Translations under genes and position numbers: made by a program | Shown here: piece after piece, positions 1-11,830 of the stretch | How the letters are laid out: every line of letters begins with the position of its first letter | How positions within the stretch are numbered: position 1 is the stretch's first letter | Notes under the pieces: model-generated | The model's input: only the letters and a program-made list of their open reading frames with translations | Databases searched by the model: none | Told to the model about the DNA's origin: nothing | Source of the DNA: Strigamia acuminata | Taxonomy: Eukaryota > Arthropoda > Chilopoda > Geophilomorpha > Linotaeniidae | Reading direction: 5' to 3' | DNA length: 55,000 nt | NCBI GenBank assembly: GCA_949358305.1 | Contig: CASHSZ010000146.1 | Span: 1 to 55,000 of the forward strand

Positions 1-692
1 CAGTTTTACACAGAATATTGTAAAAATACCATCATATTGGCGCAACAGCGCTTTCTTGATAGAAAATAGGCATTTATAGCCATTGTAAACCGTCATACAT
101 CCCCCTTAATAACACAACTATATAATATTTTATAGAGTTTTCGTTATTCTCCTAATTAGCATAAATGCTATTTTCGGACTTGATGTATCTTGGAGATACC
201 GTGACTTCCAATTTCGAATTTGAGTTTACATAAACTAACTTGAATTATCTAAGTTCTGATTTTCTGCCGAAATAATCTTTTCTAATAGCCTAAATTCAAG
301 TCCAGAATTTATTTCCAAGTCTTCTTTTTGAAGAAACTTTCGTCATACATAAAATCATCATTTGTGTTATCACAAAATATTTATTTCATATGCCTAGTCA
401 GATGTATCGCTATAAATATACAATAAATAGCTTTTAGATGATAAGAGTTGACAATTTAAGAATCAAAATGTCCCCCTTAATTGTCATGACCGGAGTCACT
501 TGGTATTCTTTGTACAATTGACTAATTTTAATTTAAACTAGTTGTCTTTTAATACTGTAATATTACTTTTCGAGAATTGTTAATTTTAACTTTATATTTT
601 GTCCCCCTTTTCTTTAGAAGAGAGGTCATGATTTTTAGAAGAGGATTTTCTGTTTACACTATAATCGGGGAATCTTTGTGTATCATATCATG
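1..692. other. AT-rich flank, probably inside the LTR retrotransposon
   Basis: No convincing reading frame. Read on the minus strand this lies downstream of the gag-like frame at 693-2187. It holds three purine runs of the form AAGGGGGA on the minus strand (near 104-111, 471-478 and 602-609), which resemble the polypurine tracts used to prime plus-strand DNA in LTR elements. The run near 104-111 is followed on the minus strand by TGTATGACGG, which could begin a 3' LTR. I could not match it to the LTR candidate at 5465-6996, so that reading is weak. Confidence 0.3.
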
Positions 693-2187
693 TTAATCAA
701 CATGATTCTTTGCTAAATATTGAGCTCGCATATTTGCGAATTTCCGAGATCTCTCAGCCTGCTGTACTGATTTCTTTCGACGTTTTTCCTTTGGGCAGTT
801 ACATACAGTGTACTGACTTGGCAGTGTAAATGACCGTGACGACCCAACTTTTTGTTTTAGGTCATCTCTGGAAAACCATACATGAATGGGACCCTCATTG
901 GAAAACCATACGTGGAAAGGACCCATATTTGGAATTGTGAAATCCCGCAACAAACGAGGGGATCTATATTTGACTCTAAGTCGTGGAACTGATGATTGGA
1001 AACCTGGGTTTTCAGTCAGTTTTTGAACATGTTGGTTTGTATTTGAAGTTTCTTCATCACCAGCTGGACTTGGTGACCGAAAACGCTTTTTTGAAGTTCT
1101 TAATTCCTCTCGTTGAGATGAATTATTCTGGATATTGCAGGGTTGCTTTCCAGACGCAAATTGTTGTATCTCCGTCAGATTGACGACTGGGACGGGTTTT
1201 AGTCGTTGGTTACGGTATTGATTTCGAAATACGAATTGTTGCGCTTCGTTTATATTTTTAAATTCAGCTGAATTTAACTGGTATTGTTTACAATACTGTT
1301 CGAATTGATACCGGATCTCCCGTGGGTTAGTCAAAAAACTTTCTTTTTTAGGTTTAAAATCATTCTCATTATCGTGTTGGTAATACTTTTTCAAGGGAAA
1401 AGTTTGCTTGACTTTTTTTTGATTTGAAATGGGCGTTAGGTAGAATTGTCTTGGCTGGGGACTCTTCTTGGTAGACAAATCATACGTCCGCAAACATGAG
1501 TTTGTGATCGGCGATCGGGCACGTTGTTGTACGTTATTTGACTGCAAATGTTTGTTTGGAGTCCGAATATCTTTCCTTTGCGTTGATATTGGTGGCCCAA
1601 AACTTTTGTTTACGGTTCCCAATTCTTTTGATAGCGGTAGGTTAATCGACAGATTAAGGCTAGCCACATATCGTTGTGCTTCAGCTGGATTAGCATATCG
1701 AACTGAAATTAGCTGATCTCGATTGTAAACGAGTTTTAATTTGTTCTGAACAACCGACTGGTTAGTTAACGAACTCTCTGGATGAGAATTATTAGGTTTA
1801 TAATTCTCTTCCCCCTTATCTACCGAATTAGGTGGTTTAAACTTTTCTAACTTAGATCCCCTACTGGATGTTTGAAACATAGTATGAGAATCTTGATTCA
1901 CTAAGTTTTCGGCTGTATGTTTGTGGATTCCGTACTGGATCTTGATGTGAAGATTGAGATTGGGTACGATCTCGCCAGTTCCTAGCTTTTACATAGTCTG
2001 AAGCTTCGATTATATTTTTAAACTTGGTTTTATCCAGTCCATGACGATTACAATACAGAGTAAAATGATCGGGAATCTTTTCTGTTTGATCGCCAAGTGG
2101 TACAGAACTTAAATTTAAGTTTGTCTGCTTATTATTTCCTTTTGGATCGATCATATTCAATGGTTTTTGAGCCATAAAAAAATTCAA
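693..2187 (-). CDS. Gag-like low-complexity protein in two overlapping frames
   Basis: The first frame runs from ATG at about 2172-2187 to a TAG at 1861-1863. The second frame lies one base further on, is open from about 1988 and continues to 693, so the overlap spans roughly 1861-1988. The second frame has no convincing ATG near 1901; only a GTG is there. The product is rich in Gln, Asn, Ser and Lys. A motif recurs: YCNRHGLDKTKFKNI-EA in frame one, YCKQYQLNSAEFKNI-EA in frame two, and a shorter NPAEAQRYVASLN later in frame two. Because the same motif falls on both sides of the shift, the two frames look like one protein broken by a +1 frameshift or joined by programmed frameshifting. No zinc knuckle, protease or polymerase motif is visible. 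Its position downstream of a primer binding site on the same strand suggests gag of an LTR element. A host gene cannot be excluded. Confidence 0.5.
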
Positions 2188-5100
2188 AATCTGACGATTT
2201 TAATTCTTTAATTTATAAAGAAGACGAATATAATACACTTTTCAACAAGAAACACTTCTAAACTTTACTTTTGACAAAATAAAATTAAACTTCGCGTTTG
2301 TTTGACACGTGTTAGCTTTTGCAGGTTACACGGCACACAAAATTCGAATCGTGACTGAAATCGGGACGGCGTGGTCAAGATGACTCTGGAACACGTCTTC
2401 TGGTCTGGTCTGGATGCGAATGATCAGTATCTGATCTGGTCCTCCTTTAATAGCAGGGGGCTGGGGATCCCTAGATCTCCCAACTTCTGATTGGCGGATG
2501 TTAGTGTCGGCCAATGGTATAAAGGACGTTACATCTATTTAGTAGTTCTCTACTAAGTCCGTTCCCTTCGAGATTCAATTTTACCGATAAAATAAAATTC
2601 CTTCGGGAAGACATTCGTAAAATATTGTATTTTTCAAATGAAAATAAAAATAAACTTACTTCAATCTTCTTGAACTTTGGGATTTTTACCAATCCAAATA
2701 ATTAAATAACTTTTCTTCAAAAAATATTTTTCTTTTAATTATTCCGTTAGTGTGTGATATCGTTACAACCACAACTTTAATAAAGTTTTCTCAAACTCTC
2801 AATTTTTCTTATTCTTATTCAATTATCGTTCAAATAATCATTCCTTTGTAATTGAAATCTATTTTCGATTCCCAACATTGTGTATTCATTTCCAATAGGA
2901 AGAATAATTTGACCAAGTCTTTACTTTTTCGGGTTTAAATTCCATTTTTCGAGTGTGAAAAAATAAATTTTCACCATCCATCTCCCCCTTTTTTAACAAA
3001 TTTTTTTAACAAATAAAAATTCGTTAAAATTCTTTAAATTTGTTTTGCGAGAAAAATTATCTAATTCTCTAATCTTCCAAAAGAAAATATTCGAAATTTT
3101 ACTTTAAACGATAAAGTTATTGGTACAAATGTGTACTTGTTTTTCGGGAGAAAACTATTCGACAATCCTTTAGACTTTTGGGTAAAAATTATTCATCAAA
3201 TCTTTCTTTTTTGATGACAATTGCTTTGATTTTTCGAAAGAAAATATCTAGCTAAATTCCACTTTTCCTGAGCGGACAATTGTTTTCACAATTAGTTATT
3301 CCTTTGCGATATTTACGAAGGACGTGTCTTTGATTATTCGTTTTAATAATTTTCGTCCCCCTTATCTCTAATAACGAGATGTTTTTGCAGAGATCTTTTA
3401 TCTTTTGAATGAAAGAATATTTAAATCTCAATTGTCGTAAATACCTTCATCTGCTGCAGCATTTCCTCAATTTGAACTTTTCAAATGAAAAGACAAATCT
3501 GGAGAACTTTCACTGTCAAACTTCTATTCCTATCGCGCCAAAATTCGTAATTCACTGGTTTGGAATTCCGTATAACACGTGACACAATAACAGTATCGAT
3601 GTCACAATTAAGCAGTTTACTACTCGGTCCGCGCGAGGACATGTAAATTACTTTTTTCCGATAAAAATAATTTTTCTTTGAAAAATATTTGAAATTGATT
3701 TTTCACAACTACTTTTGAATGAAATAAAATGAAGTTATTCCAACTTTTCGTTAATTGCTCACACATAACATTCCCTTTACTGTGGGATTTGCATCGAAAT
3801 TCCATTTTTAAAGAACCTTTCTTTTACTTATCGCAAATAAAACATATTCAATCGTTTTTCTGATTAAACTTTAACACGTAAATTACGAACGAAATATATG
3901 ATGACATTCCATTAACCTTTAGGAAAATTGACTAAATTCTTAATTTTTAGAGAAAAATAATGTATCTAGAATCTTTCCTTTTCCGAATAAAATCTATGTT
4001 CAAAATAGAAGATAAATCTTGTGCAATTCTTAGTTTTTTCGAATGGAAAAATACAACTTTTCATCAGCGGTGATTTATTTGATTTTTCCGAAAGAAAAAT
4101 AATTACTTTGAAACTTATTTTCTTCGTTTAAATCAGCTATCTGATTTTAAAGCTTCAATCCAATCAAAAAATATTCGCTCCGTAAATATTTCATGTGGCA
4201 AAGTTCATAGCCACAAATGGATTTGTTATTCCGGTTTTAAGAAATCATGTGGGAAAATGTCCGATTAGATTACTAAAAATATTCGTTGTTTTTCAAACAG
4301 CTAAATTTCATTTAGAAATTCTCAAAATTTGGGAGACCCAAATATCGTTGGAAACTTAAAACACTGTTAAATTTCCGAAAGGAAAGATTGAATGAAATCC
4401 TTTTACTTTTCCGAGGGAAAGCGTTTATCGTGATTCGTAACTTTCAATGTAAAAAATACTATTCTACGTGGTCGGCAACTTCATTCGCCGCCATTTTATA
4501 TTTTCTTAATTTCCATTGTCCCGAAGGAAAAAATGTACTTTTTGTGAAAATAGTTAATTCCTTCAAATAAAGGTAATATTCATTTCGATTTGCAAATCTT
4601 TTCTGCGAAATGGAGTGTGTTGTTTTTCTCCAACAACTAAATTATCTTTGGTACCGATGGCAGTGGAAAAATTAGTTCGCGACACTTAAATAAATCTCTA
4701 CGAACCTTCTGTAACATTTCTCTGCTGTCTTTTATCTGTTGTCCGCCATAATTTCCAAGCATTCGTTCGCACCTTGCGTTGAAGGTTTGAGTAGCTTCCC
4801 TGCTGCGTTTGATACGGAGATCGACGCGTATTGCTATGGCGCGTGGTCGCTGGCTATCGGTGTCGACGTACAGTTACAAGAAACTTAATTTCTTGTAAAT
4901 ATTTCCAAATAGTTGCGGTGTTTTCTTCGTTTTAACTTTTCAGGTGGAAAGATAAATTCGTAAGAAGTCCGCCTTCTAAACTTGTATGTTTTTAGCTTTT
5001 CGAAATAAAACAAACTTCGAAAAAAATATCTGTATTCTTATTTCACTCGAAACTTTTTTGATTTCTTATTTAAAATACTTCGTATTCCTTAAATTGTCGA

Positions 5101-5443
5101 ACGAAAATAGTAAAGAGAGTTCACTAAACGTTTCCATTTCGTCAGTTTAACTTTTCACATGAAAATATAAACTGAAAATCTATTTGTCTGTTTTAACTAA
5201 AATTTTTTAGTTAATATCGGATTCAAGATTCGCTTTTGCAATTCGATCGAATTAATTTGCAACCTATTTCAGTGATCGTGTGATAGGTCTATAACTTCCG
5301 AAATTCCTAGTTAAAGGACTGTTTTGGTGTTTCTCAAGAAAATAAACATGGTTTGAAACTTGTCTGTTTTTTAACTAAATCTTTTAGTTAAATATTTATC
5401 TCAAAATTCACTTTTACAATTCTATCGAATTTAATTGCAACCT
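2188..5443 (-). repeat. Long non-coding leader with degenerate short inverted repeats
   Basis: There is no long reading frame in 3.2 kb. The stretch is an irregular series of short imperfect palindromes of the form CTTTTC-NNN-GAAAAG, for example near 2632-2645, 3478-3492, 4087-4101, 4377-4386, 4410-4422, 4938-4952 and 5152-5166, separated by AT-rich spacers. A diverged tandem duplication of about 180 bp covers roughly 5165-5275 and 5345-5450; both copies share CTGTTTTAACTAAA and ATTCGATCGAATT-like cores. Read on the minus strand, this lies between the primer binding site and the gag-like frame, where an LTR element has its leader. Confidence 0.5.
2489..2523 (+). promoter_or_regulatory. CCAAT and TATA-like pair
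   Basis: ATTGG at 2489-2493, CCAAT at 2511-2515 and TATAAA at 2518-2523 lie close together on the plus strand, opposite to the gag-like frame. The CCAAT-TATA spacing is shorter than usual. No plus-strand gene follows, so this may be chance. Confidence 0.2.
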
Positions 5444-5462
5444 AATCTCGGTGGGACCTCCA
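5444..5462 (-). promoter_or_regulatory. LTR-element primer binding site (tRNA-Gln)
   Basis: The plus strand reads AATCTCGGTGGGACCTCCA. From general knowledge of animal tRNA-Gln(UUG), this is the 3' end of the mature tRNA including the CCA tail. The minus strand is therefore complementary to that tRNA and begins TGGAGGTCCC, the expected form of a primer binding site. It sits two bases from the TG...CA-bounded LTR candidate. This is the strongest evidence that 1-7010 belongs to an LTR retrotransposon running on the minus strand. Confidence 0.7.
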
Positions 5463-5464
5463 CG

Positions 5465-6996
5465 TGTGACGGTGACGACCACAACTCCCATTTAACAATG
5501 GTACCGGGAAGAGATCGCAATAAATAAACAGTGAATACAATACGAGATAAATACAAGACAGTTTATTGTTGGTAAACAATAATATCAAGGCTAAATTATA
5601 CATAGGACTAATGCCGACATTTGGCAAGTTAAATCAGCTATTAAACTATACAAAGAATTGGCCAACTGGCCCTAGAATAATATCACTACGGGTCTGGAAT
5701 ATGGGAGCGGTTTCCCCATCGCTCGACCTGATTATAGATGTCATCTTAAGCCGGATGGCTGTGTCCTGGAGTCCGATACGGCTTCGCTGGTTTCCTTGGT
5801 TCGCTGTGTAAACTATCGCACGTCGATAAATCGAATGATCTGAGCATTGCGGTTGACTTTGTCTGCACCGCCACAACTTTGGGAGGATATTGGTGTAAGT
5901 AAATGTATTCATTTACTTATCAATATTCCACTTATGAATTATATTTAATTCATATCGTTGTGAATTCTTATTTAGATATTTTCGGGAATAAGTTGTCGTC
6001 AACTTATCGGTTATATTGAGTTCAATATGAGATTAAGTCTTCTGACTTGATTTTGGTCCAACTGGTTGTCGAGTTTAAGTTTTGCTGTTATAAATAAAAT
6101 GAAGATTAAGCTTCCCGTCGCAACACACAATTGCCATCGATTAGAATATACGCCTTGCCATGCAGAACGGTATCAAGCGTCCCCGGCGTCGCAGCACGGT
6201 CGTCCATCGAGTGGTTGACGGTACCACGTACACAGGGGTCGATAGCTCGCGGCTCCGCACAGCAGTTTTATCTCTCGCGGTACTAATAATAGACCGACTG
6301 CTTTGGCATCGAATACCATGAGAATCAGCTTGCCAAACACTTGGTGCTACTCGTGGTTACTGTAAAACAGACTGCTTTGGCACCATCAGGTGAAGGAACC
6401 GATTCTCAACAATACCGATGCTACTCGTGGTAACGGAATACGTTCATACCGAAAAAGACAACTTGGTCCTGTCCGGAGGATACTGAATTGCACAACGGCG
6501 GGTTCTCCTTCGGCGTCGCAACCGTAGACTGTAACATTTATGCAACATAATAATCCCAGCACTTCGACTTCAATTGCCGGCGGTGGCATGATTCTGTAGA
6601 ATCATGCAACGGTTCTTTGCGAATAAATCAACAAAGAACCAAAAGGTTTTTTTACGTGAACAACGAATCATATTTCTTAAGTAACAATACCAAACAGAAA
6701 ATAATCAAACAGAGCTGCGGAATGGCCGATTGTTTGGGTTTATATAACCTGACTGGATTTAAGGATTAATCCAGTCATCCAATTGGAACATGGGTTCCAC
6801 GAATCCCTCCAATCCCGTATCACCGGAAGTGGATACGGAGGAGCATTTATGCAAATTATGCTAATCCTTGTTACAACCGGAACTGGATACCCAGGACCGG
6901 AAATGGGTTCCACCAATCAGATTGATCGGTTGACCGATTGATCGCTAAACATTCTGTCCCGCAGAAATGGAAGTTACATTGTATTTAACAATGTCA
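5465..6996 (-). mobile_element. Candidate 5' LTR of a minus-strand retrotransposon
   Basis: The plus-strand sequence begins TGTGACGGTG next to the primer binding site and can be closed at ...AATGTCA (6996), giving a 1.53-kb TG...CA unit. On the minus strand a TATATAAA-type box lies at 6738-6746, about 250 bp into the unit, and an AATAAA signal lies near 5566, close to the primer binding site. That order fits U3-R-U5 with a long R. A 67-codon frame at 6386-6589 (minus) begins with ATG but resembles nothing I know. Two related segments near 6290-6345 and 6365-6430 share an ACTGCTTTGGCA core. The second LTR is not in the window, so the outer edge is not proven. Confidence 0.45.
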
Positions 6997-7006
6997 GATA
7001 TTTAAT

Positions 7007-7010
7007 TTAA
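7007..7010. repeat. TTAA target-site duplication, left of element A
   Basis: TTAA directly precedes CCTTATGGCG at 7011, and the same TTAA follows AAGG at 21394 (21395-21398). TTAA is the target of piggyBac-type transposons. Confidence 0.6.
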
Positions 7011-7400
7011 CCTTATGGCGCGCATGCGGATTTCTCGGAGTGCGAAAGGGACCCTATTTTTAACATTACGGCGGCCTATACCTTGACCCCCTGTTCGCAG
7101 TCTCATGGCTGATTTTGCGGATTTCACTTATTTGTATATTCCGCACGATCGCGCGCGTTTTATCAACCTTGGGAAAGCCGCTTTCTCAAATTTGCAAATT
7201 CCACATTGTGTGAACATGCTACAACGCTTCTGTGCGCGTCAATAAAAAAAAAAACCGATTAGAAATGAAATTCAGGGTTTTGTTAAAATAAAAATTATAC
7301 AATATAATCAGTCTATAATGCTTCTATAATGCTGTTGGTTTAATCAGCACATTGTAATCGTGTGAAAACACGCGCGCTCGCAATAATACATTACCCAATG
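7011..7400 (+). repeat. Left-end segment of element A
   Basis: It matches 31321-31606 of element B: CCTTATGGCGCGCATGCGG, then a GTGCGAAAGGGACCC block and the shared TATAATGCTGTTGGTTTAAT block. Copies of GCGGATTT lie near the end and recur near the right end, as expected of subterminal transposase binding sites. In A this segment passes at about 7400 into sequence that B lacks. Confidence 0.65.
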
Positions 7401-8388
7401 TACTTGCACTGGCATGGACCCAACAGTGCGCACTTTCCCGTGCGTGCTGCTTGCACTATTTACATCAATTGTTGCTCCACAGGTTGCGCGACCTGCCGGG
7501 CAGTTAAGACGTACTAGAATAACCTCAGGATTTGATAAAACCTGATTTTTGGATGACACTAAGTAAATGGCAGTGAATGTGAGATGTGAGATACACGATG
7601 AATTTAATAAAATTTATATTTCCTAATCATGGGATTGGTTTCACGTTTCATAATCCAACAATTAAGTAGAATATCATTATTGCAATTGATTAAAACAAAT
7701 TTTTTTTACAAATTCTTTGGTTTTACATTTTAAATTTATTTTCCAATAGTTGGCACCATCGCAATTGCTGCGAGTTTAAAACACTGCATTCAGCAGAATT
7801 TACTGCACTTTCAAATCAAGGCCAGGCATACCTACTGCAAAGTAATGTATAAACCATAAAGAAGCCTTTGATTCGGAATTGCCTGTAGGTAATTCTGCGC
7901 TGGTCTCCAATGGAAATGTCCGCGCCGGTCTTCCGTGCACGGGAAGTCCACAGAAAGTCCGTGCATTCCGTGCGCTGGGAGTCCGTGCGTCGTACCGCGT
8001 GATCTTGCATTGTTTTTTGTGGGCTTTTCCTGATTAGGATTACTTCCTTTTTAACTCTTGAAGAATTAAGTTTGTTTTTTTTGCTCCAAAACGTCCCAAA
8101 ACGCCTGAAAATCGCGCAACTCGAGGCAAAACATTACAGTGTGTATTCAAATCAAAACTAGCTACAAATACATGCTGAAATTAGCTAAATTTTCAAATTT
8201 TTTGGCTTTCAAGAAGTAATGGAAACATTTGACATAACGTGGATCAGTTGCATTCAAAAACTAAAATATTTTGTGTTTTACTTCAATTTTAAACTAAAAA
8301 TGATGTCATTTCCTGTTTAAACCCCTGTTAAAGCTTGAAATACATTTTAACTAAAAGAAATAAGTTTGTTTTTTTCTTCGGCAGTGAC
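7401..8388. other. Element A interior, no gene seen
   Basis: AT-rich sequence with only short frames. Around 7905-8000 a run of related words (TCCGTGCA, GGAAGTCC, GGGAGTCC) forms a small degenerate tandem repeat. From about 8150 the sequence resembles 10665-10860, including the shared words AAATACATGCT and TAAAATATTTTGTGTTTTAC. Confidence 0.4.
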
Positions 8389-8780
8389 GTGTACACACGA
8401 GCACGCCTGAGAACGCCAAAAAATGCTAAAAAACGCTCAAAAACGCCTGAAAATCGCGCAACTCGAGGCAAAACATTAATTTTTCATCTTTATTTCAACT
8501 TTTGTGACGTTTAAAATTGTGTTCTCATGTTTTTTGCCTCAAGTTGCATTGTCATCTGGCGTTTTGGAGTGTTTTTATGTGTTCGCAGGCGTTCGCAGGC
8601 GTTTTTTGGCGTTGTCACTCACTCAAGTGGCCATTTTTAGCATTTTCCGTAGTAAAAATGGCCGTTTTTCGTCAAAATGGCCATTTTTAGCCATTTTTCA
8701 GAGTAAAAATGTTTTTTTTTCACCGTTTTTATAGTAAAATGGCCATTTTTAGTCGTTTTTTTAATCAAAAATGGCCGTTT
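8389..8780. repeat. GCGTTTT foldback module, copy 1
   Basis: The left half runs GAACGCC...AAAACGCCTGAAAATCGCGCAACT, the right half GCCTCAAGTTGC...GGCGTTTTTTGGCG, so the halves form an imperfect inverted repeat around 8480-8515. It is followed by a run of GGCCATTTTT/AAAATGGCC words (8628-8775), of which AAAAATGGCCATTTTT-type sites are themselves palindromes. Related copies begin near 9369, 10880 and 11585. Confidence 0.6.
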
Positions 8781-9368
8781 TTATCGTTGAAACGTTATTA
8801 AAATGTAACGTTTCAATGGCGTTTTGATCTCGCCTCATTTCCGGTTTTGAAAATTAATAAACGCCCCGGCGTTTATTCGAGGCAATACCCAACTTGGGCT
8901 TTTATTCGCGTCGCACCGCATCATCATCTCACCTTGCCTCCCGTCTTGAAAATTTATAAACGCCCCGGCGTTTATTCAAGGCAAACCATTGTTTATGTAA
9001 GTTTTTCCTGATTAGGATTACTTCTTTTAGAAGAAACACGTTTATTTCTTCTCGTTTAATCTTGAGTCGTGATCTCGCCTCGTTTCTGGTCTTAAAAATT
9101 AATAAACACCCCGGCTTTTATTCAAGGCAATACGGTACGTTTATGAAACCCAACTTGGGCTTTCATTTTAAAAAAAGCGCGTGTTCTTACGTCGAACTAA
9201 GAGATACAGGTGAATTAGCAACGCCTAATTTGATTTAATAAATAAAGCAAACAACATCTCGCCTCACTTCTGGCGTTTGTTCGAGGCAAGCCATTGTTTT
9301 TGCATTTTTTTTCCTGATTAGGGTTACTTCCTTTTTAACTCTTGAAGAAATAAGTATTTTTTTTTACT

Positions 9369-9740
9369 CGGCAGTGACGTGTACGCGCGAGTACGCCTGA
9401 GAACGCCAAAAAATACTCCAAAACGCCTGAAAATCGTGCAACTCGAGGCAAAACATTAATTGTTTATTTTTGTTTCAACTTTTGTAACGTTTACAATTGT
9501 GTTCTCATGTTTTTTGCCTCAAGTTGCATTGTCATTTTGCGTTTTGGGGCGTTTTTAGGCATTTTTAGGCATTTGCGGGCGTTCTTGGGCGTTTTTTGGC
9601 GTTGTCATTCAATCAAATGGCCATTTTTAGCCATTTTTAGCCATTTTTCATAGAAAAATGGTCATTTTTAGCCGTTTTTCATCCAAAATGGCCGTTTTTC
9701 ATCCAAAAGGGCCGTTTTTCATCCAAAATGGAATAATTGT
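9369..9740. repeat. GCGTTTT foldback module, copy 2
   Basis: Same order of blocks as at 8389-8780: GACGTGTACGCGCGAG, AACGCC words, the GCCTCAAGTTGCATTGTCAT block (9517 on), GGCGTTTT words, then AAAATGGCCGTTTTTCATCC repeated three times (9617-9735). Confidence 0.6.
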
Positions 9741-10480
9741 TGTGTCCGGATTTTATGTCATTTATTGTCTTAATTAAAGTTAACAAAGTGTCTTTAATTT
9801 TTGCTTTTCTTGAATTTCAGCTTTTTAGATATTTTTACATATTAAACTTTCATTTTTTGTGATTTATTAAAAGTTACAGTGTTTTCATGAATTTTAGTGT
9901 CTATGATATTGATATTATCTTTATTCATTGCTATTTAAAGTTTTATTACTTCTCTGTGTCTTATTTCTTTAATTCTTGCTCATTTTGTGTGATTTTGGAT
10001 GATTTTTAGTGCATTCGTCGATTTACAGATCACTTGCGTAAGACGCGTGACGTCATATTTCTTAATCTAGTTCGGTTGTGTTCAAACTTCTAACCTTTTG
10101 TTTGGACCTTATTCTTGTGTTATGGATAGGTTTTAGAATTGATTTAGACTAATTTGGGGGTGATCTGTCGATTGGTTTGCTTTATTTTTGTCCCGGAACG
10201 GTCGTTTTGTCGTTTCGAGCGTTCGTTGTCGGTACGCACTTGTGCGCTGCTGACCGAGTTCATTCCGTTCGGCAAACGATTATTTTCAAGTGTTCTTTTA
10301 ATAAATAGTGCTTTTGTTGTAGGAAATTACATTTCCTAATGTTATTTTATTCAATACAGTGTGTATTCTTGATTTTATTCTTGTGTTGAAATTCAAATGT
10401 CGTGTTTTGCCGCTCTAGCGGATTTGAAGTGGGCGCCATGTTGGATTTCCCCGCTAATTTCTTTATTTATCCATTTCATT
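9741..10480. other. Element A spacer, no gene seen
   Basis: AT-rich sequence without a long frame. It is not obviously shared with element B. Confidence 0.3.
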
Positions 10481-10879
10481 TGTCTTTTTGAAAATGAATA
10501 AACGCCCCGGCGTTTATGCGAGGCAAGCCATAGTTTTTGTAGGTTCTTTCCTGATTAGGGTTACTTGTGACGTGCACGGGCGAGCTCGCCTGAGGACGCC
10601 AAAAAAAGCTCAAAAACGCCCCAAAACGCCTGAAAATCGCGCAACTCGAAGCAAAAAATTACAGTTTGAATTCAAATCAAAACTAACCACAAATACATGC
10701 TACAATTAGGTAAATTTTCAAATTTTTTATCAATAAATGATGACTTTCAAGAAGTATGACAACATTTGACAAAATTTAGACCAGTTGCATTTAAAAACTA
10801 AAATATTTTGTGTTTTACTTCAATTTTAAACCAAAAATGACGTCATTTTTTGTTTAAACCGGCGTTTATTTGAGGCAAG

Positions 10880-11335
10880 CACGCCGCTGAGAACGCCAAA
10901 AAATGCTCAAAAACACTCCAAAAGGCCTGAAAATCGCGCAACTTGAGGCAAAAAATTAATTTTTCATCTTTGTTTCAACTTTTGTGACGTTTAAAATTGT
11001 GTTTTCAAGTTTTATGCCTCAAGTTGCATTGTCATCTGGCGTTTTGGGGCGTTTTGGGGCGTTCGCAGGCGTTTGCACGCGTTTTTTGGCGTTGTCACTC
11101 ACTCAAGTGGCCATTTTTAGCCAATTTTCGAAGTAAAAATGGCCTTTTTTTTATTAAAATGGCCATTTTCAGCCATTTGTCATAGTAAAAATGGCCATTT
11201 TCAGCCATTTTTTATAGTAAAAATGGCCATTTTTCATCCAAAATGGCCGTTTTTCATCCAAAATGACCATTTTTATCATTGACACGCTATAAAAATGTAA
11301 CGTTTCAATGGCGTTTTGACGGAATTGGTAAGTTT
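10880..11335. repeat. GCGTTTT foldback module, copy 3
   Basis: It contains AACGCC words, the GCCTCAAGTTGCATTGTCAT block (from about 11017) and a GGCCATTTTT run (11104-11270), and ends in the hairpin TGTAACGTTTCAATGGCG (11296 on). From about 11096 the sequence is continuous with the interior of element B (31611 on). Confidence 0.6.
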
Positions 11336-11579
11336 TGAAATTTCCCGTGTCCCGTTATTGTGACTCCTCGTCCGGTTTCTCAGAACCGAAACCCTAATAC
11401 AGGTGAATTAGTGACGCCTAATTTGTTTTAACAAATAAAGCAAACAACATCTCGCCTCACTTCCAGTCTTGAAAATTAGTAAACGCCCCGGCGTTTATTC
11501 GAGGCAAGCCGTTGTTTTTACAGTAATTTCCTGGTTAGGGTTATTTTTTTTTTAACTCTTGAAGAAATAAGTTTGTTTT

Positions 11580-11830
11580 TTTCTCGCCTGCACGCGCGAG
11601 CTCGCATGAGAATGCTAAAAAATAAGCAAAAACGTTCTAAAACGCCCCAAAACGCTTCAAAATGCTCCAAAAAGCCTGAAAATCGTGCCACTCAAAGCAA
11701 AAAATTATGTTCGCATGTTTTTTGCCTCAAGTTGCACGGTTATCTGGCGTTTTGGTGCGTTCTTGGGGCGTTTTGGTGCGTTCTTGGGGCGTTTTCGGGC
11801 GTTTTTTCGGCGTTGTCACTCACTCCCGCA
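11580..11830. repeat. GCGTTTT foldback module, copy 4
   Basis: A shorter copy with the halves GCTCGCATGAGAATGC...AAAATCGTGCCACT and GCCTCAAGTTGCACGG...GGCGTTTTTTCGGCG. TGCGTTCTTGGGGCGTTTTG is tandemly doubled near 11757-11796. Confidence 0.55.

Noticed and set aside
10488-10709. Frames giving NKRPGVYSRQ-type peptides in several places
   Set aside because: They are translations of the dispersed AATAAACGCC palindrome and not a protein motif.
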